Below the pieces are notes generated by a model, which saw only the letters and a list, made by a program, of their open reading frames with translations, had not been told where the DNA came from and did no database searches. Below are positions 10,144 through 20,389 of a stretch of DNA of 64,000 bases, piece after piece. Source of the stretch: Gari tellinella (taxonomy: Eukaryota > Mollusca > Bivalvia > Cardiida > Psammobiidae); contig OV277871.1 in NCBI GenBank assembly GCA_922989275.2, forward strand, positions 27,414,693 through 27,478,692. The letters run 5' to 3'. Within the stretch, counting starts at the first letter, position 1; every line of letters begins with the position of its first letter. The translations under genes and the position numbers were made by a program.

Positions 10144-13100
10144 CTGGAAAAGTAAATATGATTATATATTAATACAGGTCCTGTTTGAATTACATGTATT
10201 TGAACAATTACTGTTACAGTAAAACTTTTTTATAACGAACTCTGATACAGCGAATTTCGGCTTATAGCGAATTTATTTTCGTTCCCCGGCCGAGCTCAGC
10301 ATTAATTCTATGTTGACTATCATGTTTAGTACGAATTCGGTTATAGCGAATTCTCGTTTATGGCGAACTGATTTTCAAGTACCTTTATTCACAAAACAGT
10401 GTAAAATACCTTCGTTAAAGCGAAGTCTCATCTTGCTTCAGTCTTCAGTCACCTATGTAATTCTCGCGATAAACACCGTGACGCATAGGTGTTAAAACAC
10501 ACAATAAGATCTGGATGACTTGTGAATTGATCCGTAATTGCGATACGGTATAATTACCGTATAATCGTAATGCTTTGTTAACTCCATTAGTCCTGGAAGC
10601 ATGATGTGCGCTTCACTGTACGTGTTGTAACTATGCATATATTCTTTCAGTTCTCGTGTAAACGTTTATTTTTATCCATGTCGAATTATAGATATGCGTA
10701 AGTAACTGGCCCCATATCTTGTCCATTTCCTACGTGTAGACGAAAAAGATGAAGTATTCTTATTGTCGTGTCATTTACATAACCGGGTTTGATTATTTTG
10801 ACTTGTTTGATTGGATGTTTAAAAGAATAAATAAAAACATGATAACTCTCAACCGGTGAAGCAGAAGATTTAAGTAAACGAAATCTCAATGATTTAAAAA
10901 TTAGAGGTCGGTAATATTATCACGGAATATTAAATCCTTGATATTTATAACAACTCGAGTGAAATGAGAGTATGACGGCTCGCGTGTTAATCAAACTGTA
11001 CACACTAGTGTATTTACATGTTTGGTATCATGGAAGTTTAAGAGAATACACGGCATATGCGCTAACAAATAGCGTTATCGCTGCATATTTTTCTTTTCCA
11101 TTTTTTCGCTTGAAGATGTGACATAGATCGTGAATTGCATTCCAAGATTAAATGGTAGTCAAGGTAAATAATAACCAGTGTATGAATATAGAATGTGACC
11201 GCGTACATGTATAATGGCGACGTATTTCAATATGGCAATGAATATAAAGTTCAGTCACAAACCAGGATGATAACTTATAACGAATTTCGTACTATCAATA
11301 TAGCGAATAATGTTTAGAGCGAAGTAAATCCTCAGGTCCCTTGGAATTCGTTATAACCGAGTTTTACTGTACTTAACTAACACAAAGAATGCTGTCAAAG
11401 TCAAATCTAGAGGTGAAATCATGATAACCTTTGCAAACAGTTTGGATCCTGATAAGATGCTGCATTTCATCTGGATCCAAACTGTTGGACACTGACACCA
11501 GAGCTCCAGATAAAAGGAGTATTTCAAAATTTAAAATCTTTATTTCTGCAATAAACCCTATGGTGTCACTACTCATTAGAATCGTCTCAAAGAGACGATT
11601 CTAATGGGTAGTAATACCAGAGGATTTGGAACTCAAACACGTGAGAAAATATTGGATTTGTTCAGTTTATCTGGAGCCCTGCAACACTGTTTTGAAAATA
11701 CACTTTTAGAACAGTAGCAGATGAGAAAAATGTTGCAGACGATACATGCAAAACGTGAGAGGGGTGTACCTACCTATGGATGTAGTTTTCTCTGACATAC
11801 GGAATGTCGTAGTTGATGACAAGCGATACTTGCTGCACATCAATGCCCCGGGCCAGCAAGTCTGTAGTGATCATAACTCGGCTAGAACCCGTGAGGAACT
11901 CTCGCATAATCACATCTCGCTCCTTCTGGTCAATCTCTCCATGCTGAAAACACAGAAAAAAGGTGTTTAAGTTAAGTTTATCCCATTACTCCATAAATAT
12001 GCCTTTCATGTATTCCTCCTATGAAGAAAATAGTTTCACTTTATACAGTCATGAATATGCATCTTAAGAAGTACTTAATGCAGTCTGAAAGAAAAGCAGA
12101 ATCCTCCTTAAGGAGCATTCTGCTTAACTTTCAACCTGCTTGAAAACAGTCACTTATCTTCAATACTAGAATCAGGCTATGGGGTAAAGACAAGGTTGAT
12201 AACAAACACTAATCCTTAAGTACAGCGCTCCCTCTCAACAAAGTCACCCAATGGGAGACAAAGATTGTATGAGTTGTACGGAGGGAGTCGTTATAGGGAG
12301 ATAAATTGGCTTACATTTGCAAACAGCTTGAATCCAGATCAGACGCCGCGTCTGATCTGGATTCAAGCTGTTTGTCACTTGTCAGGAAGATGCTACTGTC
12401 AAAATGTCCATTATGCAACTTTTTAAGCAATCGATATTGCAATAGTAAAGGAGTTAGATATAATTGTCCTGTGAATGGAACTGCGGAAAGAGTCGTTGTT
12501 AGGAGGGCCATTGTAAGAAGAGAGCACTGTATCTACAAATTCCCATACTATGGGGTTTAGTGGGGAGACTTTAAGGTCAAATAATTTGTTTATTCCCGCT
12601 GATGTACAACGTTGACAAGCCATGTATACTTACAATGAGGGAGACGGTGAAATCTCTGTCATTCATCTCCCTGGTCAGCTGTTCTGCCTTCCTCTTACTG
12701 TTACAGAAGATGACCACCTGGTTGACACACACAGTGTCATACAGGTCACACAGGGTATCCAGCTTCCATTCCTGTAATAGTAACAAACATGTTAGACTTT
12801 ATCTTTAATTGTTACAGAAGATGACCACCTGGTTAACACACACTGTGTCGTACAGGTCACACAGGGTATCCAGCTTCCATTCCTGTATTAAACAAACAAT
12901 GGTATAGCTCCTGATAAAATATGTATTTTACATACTAAACGCTGCATCTGACCAGTGTCTAAAGAGTTTGTTAATGATCCAAGTCATCAGAAATTTGTTT
13001 AATGCCAATATGTTAGGTCTACTGCATTTTGCAATACCTTTTAAATTACCTTTTTTGCTTCACAAATGATCCAACAAAATGATGTTCTTTTAACCCATTA

Positions 13101-16100
13101 CTCTATAACCTGTCTTTAGTTTTAAAGACAGTTGACCATAAAGCAGGTTGAAAGTAAAGCAGGATGTGCCTTGCCTTAAGGCACATCCTGCTTTACTTTA
13201 AGCCTTCTTTAAGTTACTATAATTCTGCTAGGATATAAGAAATATTTCTGACGTTAAATATTCATTACTGTATATAATGAAACCTTTTTCTTCCGTGGAA
13301 ATATGAATGAAATGTGTAAGAAAGTGCATCTTTGAAGTAAAGAGTTAATTTTCTAAGCATATTTAAGCCATTTGAACCTACCTCCTTTTCAAGATGTATG
13401 TAGAACTGGCGTATGCCTTCCAGAGTTATCTCCTCTTTCTTCACAAGGATCTTCACAGGGTCGCGCATAAACCTGGTGGATAGTTCAAGCACTTCCTTCG
13501 GCATTGTGGCGGATACCAAAACAACCTGAAACAACATAACATAATTGCCATGTGTATATTGGAATACTATTACCATACAGATACCCAGGGCTACCATAAG
13601 TTGATCATAAAAATCCTAAGATTTCAAATTTTCAATTTTTCAGACGCAATTTTACTAATTGTACCTTTACCCCATAGTCTGTTTTTTGTTTTGAAGACCC
13701 ATGACATCTTAAAACAGGTTGAAAGTAAAGCAGAATGCTTTACTTTCAGCCTGTTTTAAGCTACCATCTGCTAGGATAAAAATCCGAAGACTTAGGAAAA
13801 ATCCGGAGAAATGGCAGCCCTGCAGATACCAGAACAACCTGAAAATATGAACTATCCCATTACCCCATACAAATGCCTTTTTAGGCCTTTAGTTTTTGTC
13901 TCCACTGAAGAAAATAGTTCCACTTCATACAGTCAAAAAATATACCATACGAAATATATTCTATATCCTAGCAGATGGTAGCTTAAAGCAGCCTGAAGGC
14001 ACATTCTGCTTTACTTTCAACCTGCTTTTAGTGGTCACCTGTCTTCAGAACTAAAATAGGCTATGGGGGGAATGGGCTATTGCCAAATTATTGCCAAACT
14101 GAACCAAAGGCATATCAGACTTTCGTTGAATAGTAAAGTCCCACTACCGGTAATACGTACTCCATAGAAGACCCATTGGAGTTGAAGTCAAATGAAAGTA
14201 AGAAGAAAGTGAAGAAGAAATCTCTTACAGGAGCTTTCTGCTTTACTTTCATCTTGCTTTAAACAATTACCAGCCTTAACTGGGTCTGAGAAGGAATTCA
14301 ATGGATTGAAAAATAAACCTATTCTTCAAAACCAAAGTGGTGAACATAAAGTTGTTACTGGGGTCTTCAGAGGCACTAAACTGAATATTTCTAGTTTCCA
14401 ACCATTTCCTTATTTTTTAAGCCAAACCCTATGTTGTGACTTCTGGTGCTCATTAGAATTGTCTGAGATTTTAATGAGTAGTCACAACACAGGGATCAAT
14501 TGAGGCATAGAGATTTTAATATTTGAAATAATACGCTTATCTGGACGTATGTTACTTTTACATCTGAAAATCTGGTATAAGTTGACTATTTACCTGAATG
14601 TCATCTGGCAAGTTTCTGAAGATGTCATAGATCTGGTCCTTGAACCCTTGTGACAGCAACTCGTCGGCTTCATCCAGAATTAGCATCTTGATGCAACGGG
14701 TCTCTGAAATCAAGTGGGGAAAAATTAAACACCAAAGCCATGGCCATTAACCTGCACCCTCCGCAGTCACATCTAAGAACGTCCCTATCTATTCCTCCAC
14801 ATTAGGTTGAATATGCCTCTCACCTGTTGTTATAAATGCACTGAAATAAAAACCCATCCTGTCCAATCATTTGAAATATCTTGTTAAAATGAACCCTTAA
14901 TACTCAAAATTGACTAAACAAGCGGAAATTTAAGGTGTCCATTAAAAAATTTAATGGGTGAATGAGTGTTAAACAATGTAGACCCAGATCAGATGTGTCC
15001 TCCACTAGCCCATTAATCAGGGTCTGCACTGTTTATCATTTTGCATTATGCTGTAAAAACAACTCTGAATAGTAAATCATGGATTAGAATAATTTGGAAA
15101 CTGAATAGTTCATTTGATGTTTCAACTTTTAGAAGAGGCCCCAAGGTTATAAAGCAGCCGTTCTCAAGCATTTGATTGATCTTGCCTCAGGCTCAAATCT
15201 GACCAATTAAATTCTTGAGAACTAGCTCAGACTTTACTCAAATGCTTTATAAACTTGGAGCCAGATCATATGTCTTCAGATGCATGCTTACCTAGGTATT
15301 TTTTCTGCATCATGTGATTGACCCTGCCTGGTGTTCCCACGACGACGTGGACCTTGTCATTCTGCAGTCGTACCACATCATCTCTCACTGCCCTGCCTCC
15401 AACTAGTGACACTGTCTCTACATTCATATAGTCACCAAGGGCAAGCAGATGTCTGTATGACTGAAAGAACAACAGAAGATTTTTTATTAAGTGGTCACTA
15501 AACCTTTTAACATCTAGTGATGTGAATAATAATTCAGGGCTCCAGACTAGAGGGGGTAAATTAAAAAAATCCAACACTTTCTCACTCATTTTACCACCAA
15601 ATCCTATGGTGTTGCTACTCATTAGAATCGTCTCAAAGACACCATAGGGTTTAATTGAGAAATAAAGATTTTAGCTAGTACATATGTCCTTTGTAAACAG
15701 TGTTGACCCACATCAGATGGGTTCATATAGTTTTGAAGACAGGTGACCACCTAATGAAGGTTCAACATGCTTTAACCCTTTACCCCATAGCCTGTTTCTG
15801 TTTTTGAATACAGGTGGTCATTTAAAGCAGGTTGAAAGTAAAGCAGAATGTGCCTTAAGGCACATTCTTCTTTTCTTTCAGCCTGCTTTAATTACCACCA
15901 ACTAGGATATAGAAAATATTTCCTGTGCCAAATGCTCCTGACTATACAAATTGGAACTATTTTTTGCAGCGGAGGAATAAACTATATGCGCTAAAAGGCG
16001 CTTCTATATGGGAAAGGGTTAAGCTACCGTCTGTGAGGTTATATCATATTATTCTCATGGTGCAAATTCATGACCATATAAAGTTTTTTCTTCAATTAAG

Positions 16101-17921
16101 TAATACATTAGATGTGTTAATGGCATATTTATGGAGTAATGGGTTAATTGTATAGACTGCTTACCTGATTAGCCAGTTCTCGGGTAGGGGCTAGAATAAG
16201 GGCCTGACATTCTGGGAAATCCTGTTCAATCCTCTGTAGGACCCCTGTAGAAAATGTTGCTGTCTTCCCTGTACCTGACTGTGCTTGAGCTATAACATCA
16301 TGTCCTAATGAGAATAAAAAACACAATTAAAATCAAAATGTTAAAATCATCTGAATGAATGTTTGTTATTGATGTTTACAGCAGATGACTGGTTAGTCCA
16401 TTGCCCAATAGATACACCTTTTTACACCTTTAATTTATTCCTCCGCTAAAAAATTTATATACCGGTATATATAATATATGACTACATGTATTTACCAAAA
16501 TAAATATTTTCTATATCCTAGCAGATGGTAGCTTATAGCAAGCAGAATGTACCATAAGGCTCACGCTGATTTACTTTCAACCTCTGCGGCTTTAAGTGAT
16601 CACTTATCTCTAACTGAGTATTCAAATGTATAGCTCCACCCACTACATGTAAATATCTCTCTAATGTACTAGCTACTACATGGGCTTATACAAGAAAGAA
16701 GTAGTAAATACAAATGTCAGACAGATGTTTTATGAAAACAGTATAGACACTGAACTGAAAGCTTCTTCAGTAGCTGTCTGATCTGGGTCTTCACCGTTTT
16801 CAAAAGGCATCAATATACATGTATACTAACATCAGGGGAAGGACTAACTGGGTACTGATCCTAGGTTATGACTTCACTTTGAAGCTTACCTTTGATGATG
16901 GGAATGATGGCCCGCTGTTGTATGGCGGATGGTTTCTCAAAGCCGTAAGCATAAATGCCTCTCAGCAATTGGTCATCCAGGTTCATCTCATCAAAACTGG
17001 TCGCCACATCCGTCCAGTCATCCTGTAATTAATAAATGATTATTAGAACTGTATAAAACTTTGTTCATCTGTACTGTATATTCTTATTCCTTAAAGAATT
17101 AGATACATGTTCATCTTGATTTTATGTAATAATTTGTGCGTTTTTTCTGACAAACCATTACTCCATAGCCTGTTTCTAGCTTTGAAGACAGGTGACCACT
17201 TAAAGCAGGTTGAAAGTAATGCAGAATGCGCTTTCACTTCCAACCTGCTTTAAGCTACTATCTGCCATGATATAGAAACTACAGCGCTCCCTCTCTACAA
17301 CGACATCCAGTGGGGGACATAGATTGTGTGTGTTGTTCGGAGGGAGTCGTTATAGGGAGGGAACATTTAGACTTTGCTTACATTTAAAAACAGCTTGAAT
17401 CCAGATCAGACTCCGCGTAACGCGGCGTCTGATCTGGATTCAAGCTGTTTGCCATTCATCATTATATCCATTCTATCAAAATGTCCACTTATATGTAACT
17501 TTGAAAAAAACTGCAGACGACAAATTTAAGCAGACGGTATTGCAGTCATGAAAAGGTTGGACAAAAATGTCTTGTTTGGGGAACAGCGACAAGGGTCGTT
17601 GTAAGGAGGGAATCGTTGTTGGGAGGGCCGTTGTAGAGAGGGAGCACTGTATTTCTTACTGTACATAAATAATTTATGACTAAAAACTATTAAGTGGAAA
17701 CATTTTCCTTTAATGGGGGATTAAATTAAAGGCATAAAAAGGTGAAGAAAACATACCTCCTTCCCATCTCCTTTTTCACCATTGTCCAAGTTTGTTTCTC
17801 CATTTTTACTTCCTTTTTGCTCCTTTGATCTACAAATATAAAAAATGAAGAAATTGTATATATTTAACAGATCACAGGTACTTGACACATACTTTATTAT
17901 CTATTAACAACCCCCCCCCCC

Positions 17922-17952
<31 letters not shown>

Positions 17953-19228
17953 ACACACTTTTTAACAAACAAAAAAAATTTTTTTATTATCTATAATAGA
18001 AGTAGAGAAAAGGGGGGGGGGGGGGGTTAATAGATAATAAAGTATGTGTCAAGTACCTGTGTAACAGATGGTCACATTTGCAAAACAATACAAATCTACT
18101 GGTTTCTGGGGTTCAGTGTGTTAAGTGCTTATTACAAGTAATGTTTCTTATTCAATTACAAATATAATTTGACATATCTGTTTTGCTGCTGATCTGTCCA
18201 CAAAATTCTTTATGCAGCTACTTTCATAACGTATGTTAAACTGCTTTTTATGCTTGCACATCAATAGGCATAAAATAATTAAAATAAAAATTTCAAATAC
18301 AAGTTTTATTATGGCTGTAAAGGAAGACAACCCATGAGAGCAATTTTCCATGAAGTGTAGGAGTTACATCCCTTGAACCTATGATAGATTTCGCAATCAT
18401 GGGTTGTGCAGCTGGTACAATTTATCACTCGGAAAAACGTGTGCATTAAAATTCAAGAATATCAATTAGAATCATTTAAACCTCTGCATAACATTAAATT
18501 TTAATTAGAACCGCAATCTCATCTCTTGAGTGTGAATTGATAGATTGAAAGCTAGGAACACCTGTTAACCTCAGTTGCGCATATTGTATTTGCATATGCA
18601 TTGTTAAATGAGGTTAATTGTATTCAACATGTACATTTAACATGTATTTCTAAAGAAAAATTGCGCGTTAACCCTTTTCTCTGTCGTAATATCGTCTGCT
18701 TTGAAATTGTCCGCAAATTTTGTCAAATTAAGATTTTGTAACGATAGACTTGAAGAAACGTAAATATAAATGCTGAACAGTATGGATCCAGATCAGACGC
18801 CGCCTTACGCGGCGTCTGATCTGTATCCATACTGTTTGCAAACTTGGGTATAAATTAAATCGCGATCGACACTTTATGAATGAATATACTTTATGTTCGT
18901 GAAAGTGGTGAACATGAAAGAAAAGCGAAAAAGCAGTTGATTTTTCAGTCTAAAATATGTTTGGAAATCAATCGATCAATGAATTACTCAACCAATTTTC
19001 ATAGGTGAACACAAGACCTACATGACATATAAAAAGGCACCCTTACCTCCGTAAATCGACCTGATCAAGCTTAGCGTTCCCCTGCTCGCCGAGTTGTTCA
19101 AAGTGTTCGAACTTGTCGGTTGTGCCGTCCGTGCGGTCACGAGCGAGTTCGGGCCTTCTGGCTCCTTGGGATTCGGCGCTAGTGTCGAGCGAAGGAGTCT
19201 TTTTATTTTGTTCGGTATAATCGCTCAT
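9996..19228 (-). CDS. EIF4A: eIF4A-like DEAD-box RNA helicase, 468 aa, ten exons
   Basis: An ATP-dependent RNA helicase of the eIF4A family, the subunit of eIF4F that unwinds 5'UTRs. Exons on the complement: 19228-19047, 17829-17757, 17022-16890, 16304-16165, 15460-15292, 14703-14594, 13525-13382, 12771-12634, 11943-11774, 10143-9996. They sum to 1407 nt with consistent phases. Motifs: Q motif GFEKPSAIQ (112-120), Walker A AQSGTGKT (137-144), PTRELA (169-174), TPGR (219-222), DEAD (243-246), SAT (274-276), ARGID (394-398), HRIGRSGR (419-426), and the tail [11 protein letters not shown]. Vertebrate eIF4A is about 406 aa, so the first ~85 residues are an unusual hydrophilic extension. The tail differs from the usual ADLI, so this may be a divergent paralogue. 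Family assignment is firm; orthology to canonical eIF4A is less certain. Confidence 0.9.
10217..11369. mobile_element. Family J non-autonomous pogo/Tigger-like element (1.15 kb)
   Basis: Ends cagtaaaacttttttataac and taaccgagttttactg are flanked by TA on both sides (10215 and 11370). Subterminal repeats of the gaattcgttatagcgaa type occur at both ends. No transposase reading frame is visible. It lies in eIF4A-like intron 9. CAGTNNAAC ends and TA targets are typical of the pogo/Tigger branch of Tc1/mariner. Confidence 0.75.
11391..11500. mobile_element. MITE core 2 fragment
   Basis: Hairpin acagtttggatcctgataag and ctggatccaaactgtt with little flanking family sequence; abuts the family E copy. 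Confidence 0.5.
11501..11682. mobile_element. MITE family E, complete
   Basis: Ends gagctccagataaaaggag and tatctggagccctg, with a perfect core 3 hairpin actcattagaatcgtctcaa and its complement at 11570-11613. Confidence 0.8.
11774..11943 (-). CDS. EIF4A: eIF4A-like exon 9 (motifs IV-V)
   Basis: Encodes [20 protein letters not shown], then [20 protein letters not shown] to ENYIHR. Acceptor tttcag, donor catag/gtaggt. Confidence 0.93.
11973..12190. mobile_element. MITE family A in eIF4A-like intron 8
   Basis: Runs from atcccattactccataaata to ggctatggggtaaag. Core hairpin is diverged on one arm (agtctgaaagaaaagcagaa). Confidence 0.75.
12221..12541. mobile_element. MITE family B, complete
   Basis: Family B has long TIRs, cagcgctccctctctacaac-like, flanked by TA, then gttgttcggagggagtcgtt. 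Core 2 follows as a perfect hairpin (aaacagcttgaatccagatc plus agacgccgcg and complement), and after it gcagacgacaatcttaagca-like sequence. This copy runs from tacagcgctccctctcaac to gagcactgta and has the core at 12329-12372. Confidence 0.85.
12634..12771 (-). CDS. EIF4A: eIF4A-like exon 8
   Basis: 46 codons, [20 protein letters not shown] to [13 protein letters not shown]. Acceptor attacag, donor att/gtaagt. The 5' two thirds of this exon is duplicated just upstream in transcription order (12808-12883). Confidence 0.92.
12808..12883 (-). pseudogene. Partial duplicate of eIF4A-like exon 8
   Basis: A second copy of the acceptor side and first ~24 codons of exon 8, starting [14 protein letters not shown] after atacag. 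It then loses homology and meets a TAA stop shortly after ATCTTCTGTAAC. Against the real exon I see only three differences within the shared codons (tat/tac, act/aca, gtc/gtt), all synonymous third positions. No good donor follows. If spliced in place of exon 8 it would truncate the helicase. Confidence 0.85.
13091..13350. mobile_element. MITE family A, complete
   Basis: Runs from aacccattactctataacc to gaagtaaagagttaa; core 1 hairpin at 13139-13212. Confidence 0.8.
13382..13525 (-). CDS. EIF4A: eIF4A-like exon 7 (SAT motif)
   Basis: 48 codons, [20 protein letters not shown] to [13 protein letters not shown]. Motif III SAT at 274-276, then the start of RecA domain 2. Acceptor gtttcag, donor gag/gtaggt. 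Confidence 0.93.
13578..13834. mobile_element. Family K element carrying a core 1 hairpin
   Basis: Outer ends cagggctaccataagttgat and gaaatggcagccctg. Inside are ataaaaatcctaagatttc and gaagacttaggaaaaatccg. The centre holds a family A-type segment (taccccatagtctgtt, aaaacaggttgaaagtaaag). A second family K element, also with core 1, is at 60619-60823. Confidence 0.65.
13855..14080. mobile_element. MITE family A
   Basis: Runs from atcccattaccccatacaaa to ctatggggggaatgggcta. The left core arm is largely lost, leaving cagcctgaaggcacattctg. Confidence 0.75.
14365..14548. mobile_element. MITE family E
   Basis: Contains aaaccctatgttgtgact, gctcattagaattgtctgag, tgagtagtcacaacac and right end cttatctgga. 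Confidence 0.65.
14594..14703 (-). CDS. EIF4A: eIF4A-like exon 6 (DEAD motif)
   Basis: Encodes [20 protein letters not shown] and [17 protein letters not shown]. Walker B/DEAD at residues 243-246. Acceptor atttcag, donor cag/gtaaat. Confidence 0.93.
14890..15115. mobile_element. MITE family D
   Basis: Diverged copy: core arms aacaatgtagacccagatca and taatcagggtctgcactgtt. Confidence 0.6.
15135..15262. mobile_element. Family L palindrome
   Basis: Inverted arms ttataaagcagccgttctca and agactttactcaaatgcttt around caaatctgaccaattaaatt. Related palindromes occur at 39627-39695 and 62318-62470. Confidence 0.5.
15292..15460 (-). CDS. EIF4A: eIF4A-like exon 5
   Basis: Encodes [20 protein letters not shown] to [18 protein letters not shown], with motif Ib TPGR. 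GG motif is VGGRAV where canonical eIF4A usually has IGGT. Acceptor ctttcag, donor cctag/gtaagc. Confidence 0.92.
15534..15675. mobile_element. MITE family E
   Basis: Left end cagggctccagactagaggg, core actcattagaatcgtctcaa; the right part of the hairpin is shortened. Confidence 0.65.
15772..16148. mobile_element. Nested MITE family A copies in eIF4A-like intron 4
   Basis: A complete copy (15772-16022, taaccctttaccccatagc to gggaaagggttaa) sits in the hairpin region of another copy. The distal part of the outer copy continues to atttatggagtaatgggtta at 16146. Confidence 0.7.
16165..16304 (-). CDS. EIF4A: eIF4A-like exon 4 (Walker A)
   Basis: Encodes [18 protein letters not shown] to [12 protein letters not shown], containing motif I and motif Ia. 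Acceptor cattag, donor cag/gtaagc. Confidence 0.93.
16393..16612. mobile_element. MITE family A, diverged
   Basis: Contains ttagtccattgcccaataga, tttattcctccgctaaaaaa and tatcctagcagatggtagct; the core arms are eroded. Confidence 0.6.
16710..16810. mobile_element. MITE core 2 fragment (family D)
   Basis: Arms aaacagtatagacactgaac and gatctgggtcttcaccgttt. Confidence 0.45.
16890..17022 (-). CDS. EIF4A: eIF4A-like exon 3 (Q motif)
   Basis: Encodes [20 protein letters not shown] and [20 protein letters not shown]. The adenine-recognising Q motif is at residues 112-120. Acceptor attacag, donor aaag/gtaagc. Confidence 0.92.
17153..17280. mobile_element. MITE family A, left half
   Basis: Starts aaaccattactccatagcct with a short core 1 hairpin (17203-17250). 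It ends where the family B copy begins, so B inserted at its internal atatagaaact. Confidence 0.7.
17280..17651. mobile_element. MITE family B, complete
   Basis: From tacagcgctccctctctaca to gggagcactgta; core 2 hairpin perfect at 17389-17451. Confidence 0.9.
17757..17829 (-). CDS. EIF4A: eIF4A-like exon 2
   Basis: 73 bases: rest of R61 then [20 protein letters not shown] and DGKE. Acceptor tttgtag, donor gag/gtatgt. Low complexity, Lys/Gly/Asn-rich linker; probably disordered. Confidence 0.75.
17873..18061. mobile_element. Foldback element with poly-C/poly-G core and 8-bp target duplication
   Basis: 37-bp inverted repeats cacaggtacttgacacatac and gtatgtgtcaagtacctgtg, each continuing with ttattatctattaac or its complement, are flanked by the direct repeat taacagat (17865-17872 and 18062-18069). 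The centre has C28 at 17911-17938, a CA run, and G15 at 18012-18026. An 8-bp duplication fits hAT-type transposition. No other copy lies in the window. It is in eIF4A-like intron 1. Confidence 0.8.
18668..18860. mobile_element. MITE family C with core 2
   Basis: Family C starts with taacccttt-like ends, has tcgtctgctttgaaattgtc and the core 2 hairpin. In this copy the hairpin is acagtatggatccagatcag plus acgccgcc and complement at 18778-18833. The right end is unclear. Confidence 0.65.
19047..19228 (-). CDS. EIF4A: eIF4A-like exon 1 (start codon)
   Basis: 60 codons plus 2 bases, beginning [10 protein letters not shown], highly charged and without DEAD-box motifs. Donor cggag/gtaagg. I chose this start because it is the first ATG downstream of a TATA-like box and the exon joins exon 2 in frame. 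The sequence of this extension is not one I recognise. Confidence 0.75.
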
Positions 19229-19314
19229 TAGATACGTTAAAACCGATATAATTCATATAGTGTTGATTTCTGTTTGAGTTTGAGCTGTATGAATCGGTAT
19301 CCAACGACACCTCT

Positions 19315-19323
19315 CTTTTTATA
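19315..19323 (-). promoter_or_regulatory. TATA-like box of the eIF4A-like gene
   Basis: TATAAAAAG on the - strand, about 90 bases before the ATG at 19228. It suggests a start site near 19290. Prediction from sequence only. Confidence 0.45.
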
Positions 19324-19470
19324 CTGACTGATAATCCGTATTTCGAAATCCTCAGTCGTCATGAGCTATTTATGAACTGTTACTAATTTTAACAATTACT
19401 TATAAGGACATGTATATGCGGTTTGAATAGAGGGTTATTGATTTAAAGTACATGTACAATGCATTATCAT

Positions 19471-19692
19471 TTTAACCCCTTCACTGCGGGCTAATCCCGA
19501 GTAAAATAGTTATTTTGCGTTTACAGTTTGGATCCAGACCAGACGTCGCGTTACGCGGCGTCTGATCAGGATCCAAACTGTTTCAATATTTATTATGTAA
19601 AAATACATAAAAAAATAAAATTTTAGAAATAAAAGCAGAGTGAGACGACAATTGGTTAAAATCGATGATGTCATGGCTGTGAAGGGGTTAAA
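19471..19692. mobile_element. MITE family C, complete
   Basis: From tttaaccccttcactgcggg to gctgtgaaggggttaaa. Perfect core 2 (acagtttggatccagaccag plus acgtcgcg and complement). It lies about 240 bases upstream of the eIF4A-like ATG. Confidence 0.8.
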
Positions 19693-19929
19693 AGCGAAAG
19701 CGAATACCATCAGCTCAAAGTGTCTACTGCTCTCATTCTTTCTGATCTATATATGCAGTTGGTCGAAACACTGAAAAGTCGGAACTTTGGTATTAAAGAA
19801 AGATTAAAACTCATTTATTTCTGGATCATGTGAGCAAAATTGTGAACAGTTTAGATCAAAATGAGACGCTGAGATGCATTTGATTCAACCCTAGCGACGA
19901 GTATAATAGTTATTTACAAACAGCATGTG

Positions 19930-20300
19930 AATTGTACGTTTGTTCTATACAAACAATGTAGACCCTGATCAGAGGGAGCCCTCTGGGGCCGGTCTTACTA
20001 AACGTCGTACGACAAAAACGGTCGTAAGTCAAAACTTAAAAACACATATAATTTCTGATTCCTCCACCTAATCCTTTCTTGCGACATCTCTTTGGAATCG
20101 TCTTTTCAAGACGATTCCAAAGAGATATCACAAAAAAGGATTAGACTGAGAAATAGATAATAATTGAGATTTTTTGAATCTGACTTACGACACAAATTGT
20201 TGTACGACGTTTCGTAAGACCGGCCCCTGATCAGGGCCTGCGCTGTTTGTCATTTTACAACATATTGTTAAACTCAACCCTAAATAGTCTAAAATGGACT
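19930..20300. mobile_element. MITE family D split by a family F insertion
   Basis: Family D core arm aatgtagaccctgatcagag and its partner tgatcagggcctgcgctgtt are separated by a family F element at 19985-20227. Confidence 0.75.
19985..20227. mobile_element. MITE family F, complete
   Basis: Ends ggggccggtcttactaaacg and cgtttcgtaagaccggcccc are near-perfect inverted repeats. Inner motifs acgacaaaaacggtcgtaag and hairpin tctttggaatcgtcttttca with complement (core 3-like). Confidence 0.85.
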
Positions 20301-20389
20301 AAGCTTAATCAAACAATTGTTTCTCATTTAAGGTTTCAGTGATTATGGGTTATATCTGAGAAGTTTTACAGACGACAATTACAATGTAC

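Noticed and set aside
17911..18026. C and G homopolymers as simple sequencing error
   Set aside because: Their length may be inaccurate, but they lie symmetrically within inverted repeats that have a clean 8-bp target duplication, so the structure is probably real.
19930..20300. LTR retrotransposon or endogenous viral sequence
   Set aside because: Nothing here or elsewhere in the window shows LTRs, a primer-binding site, or gag/pol motifs; repeats are all short palindromic or tandem.
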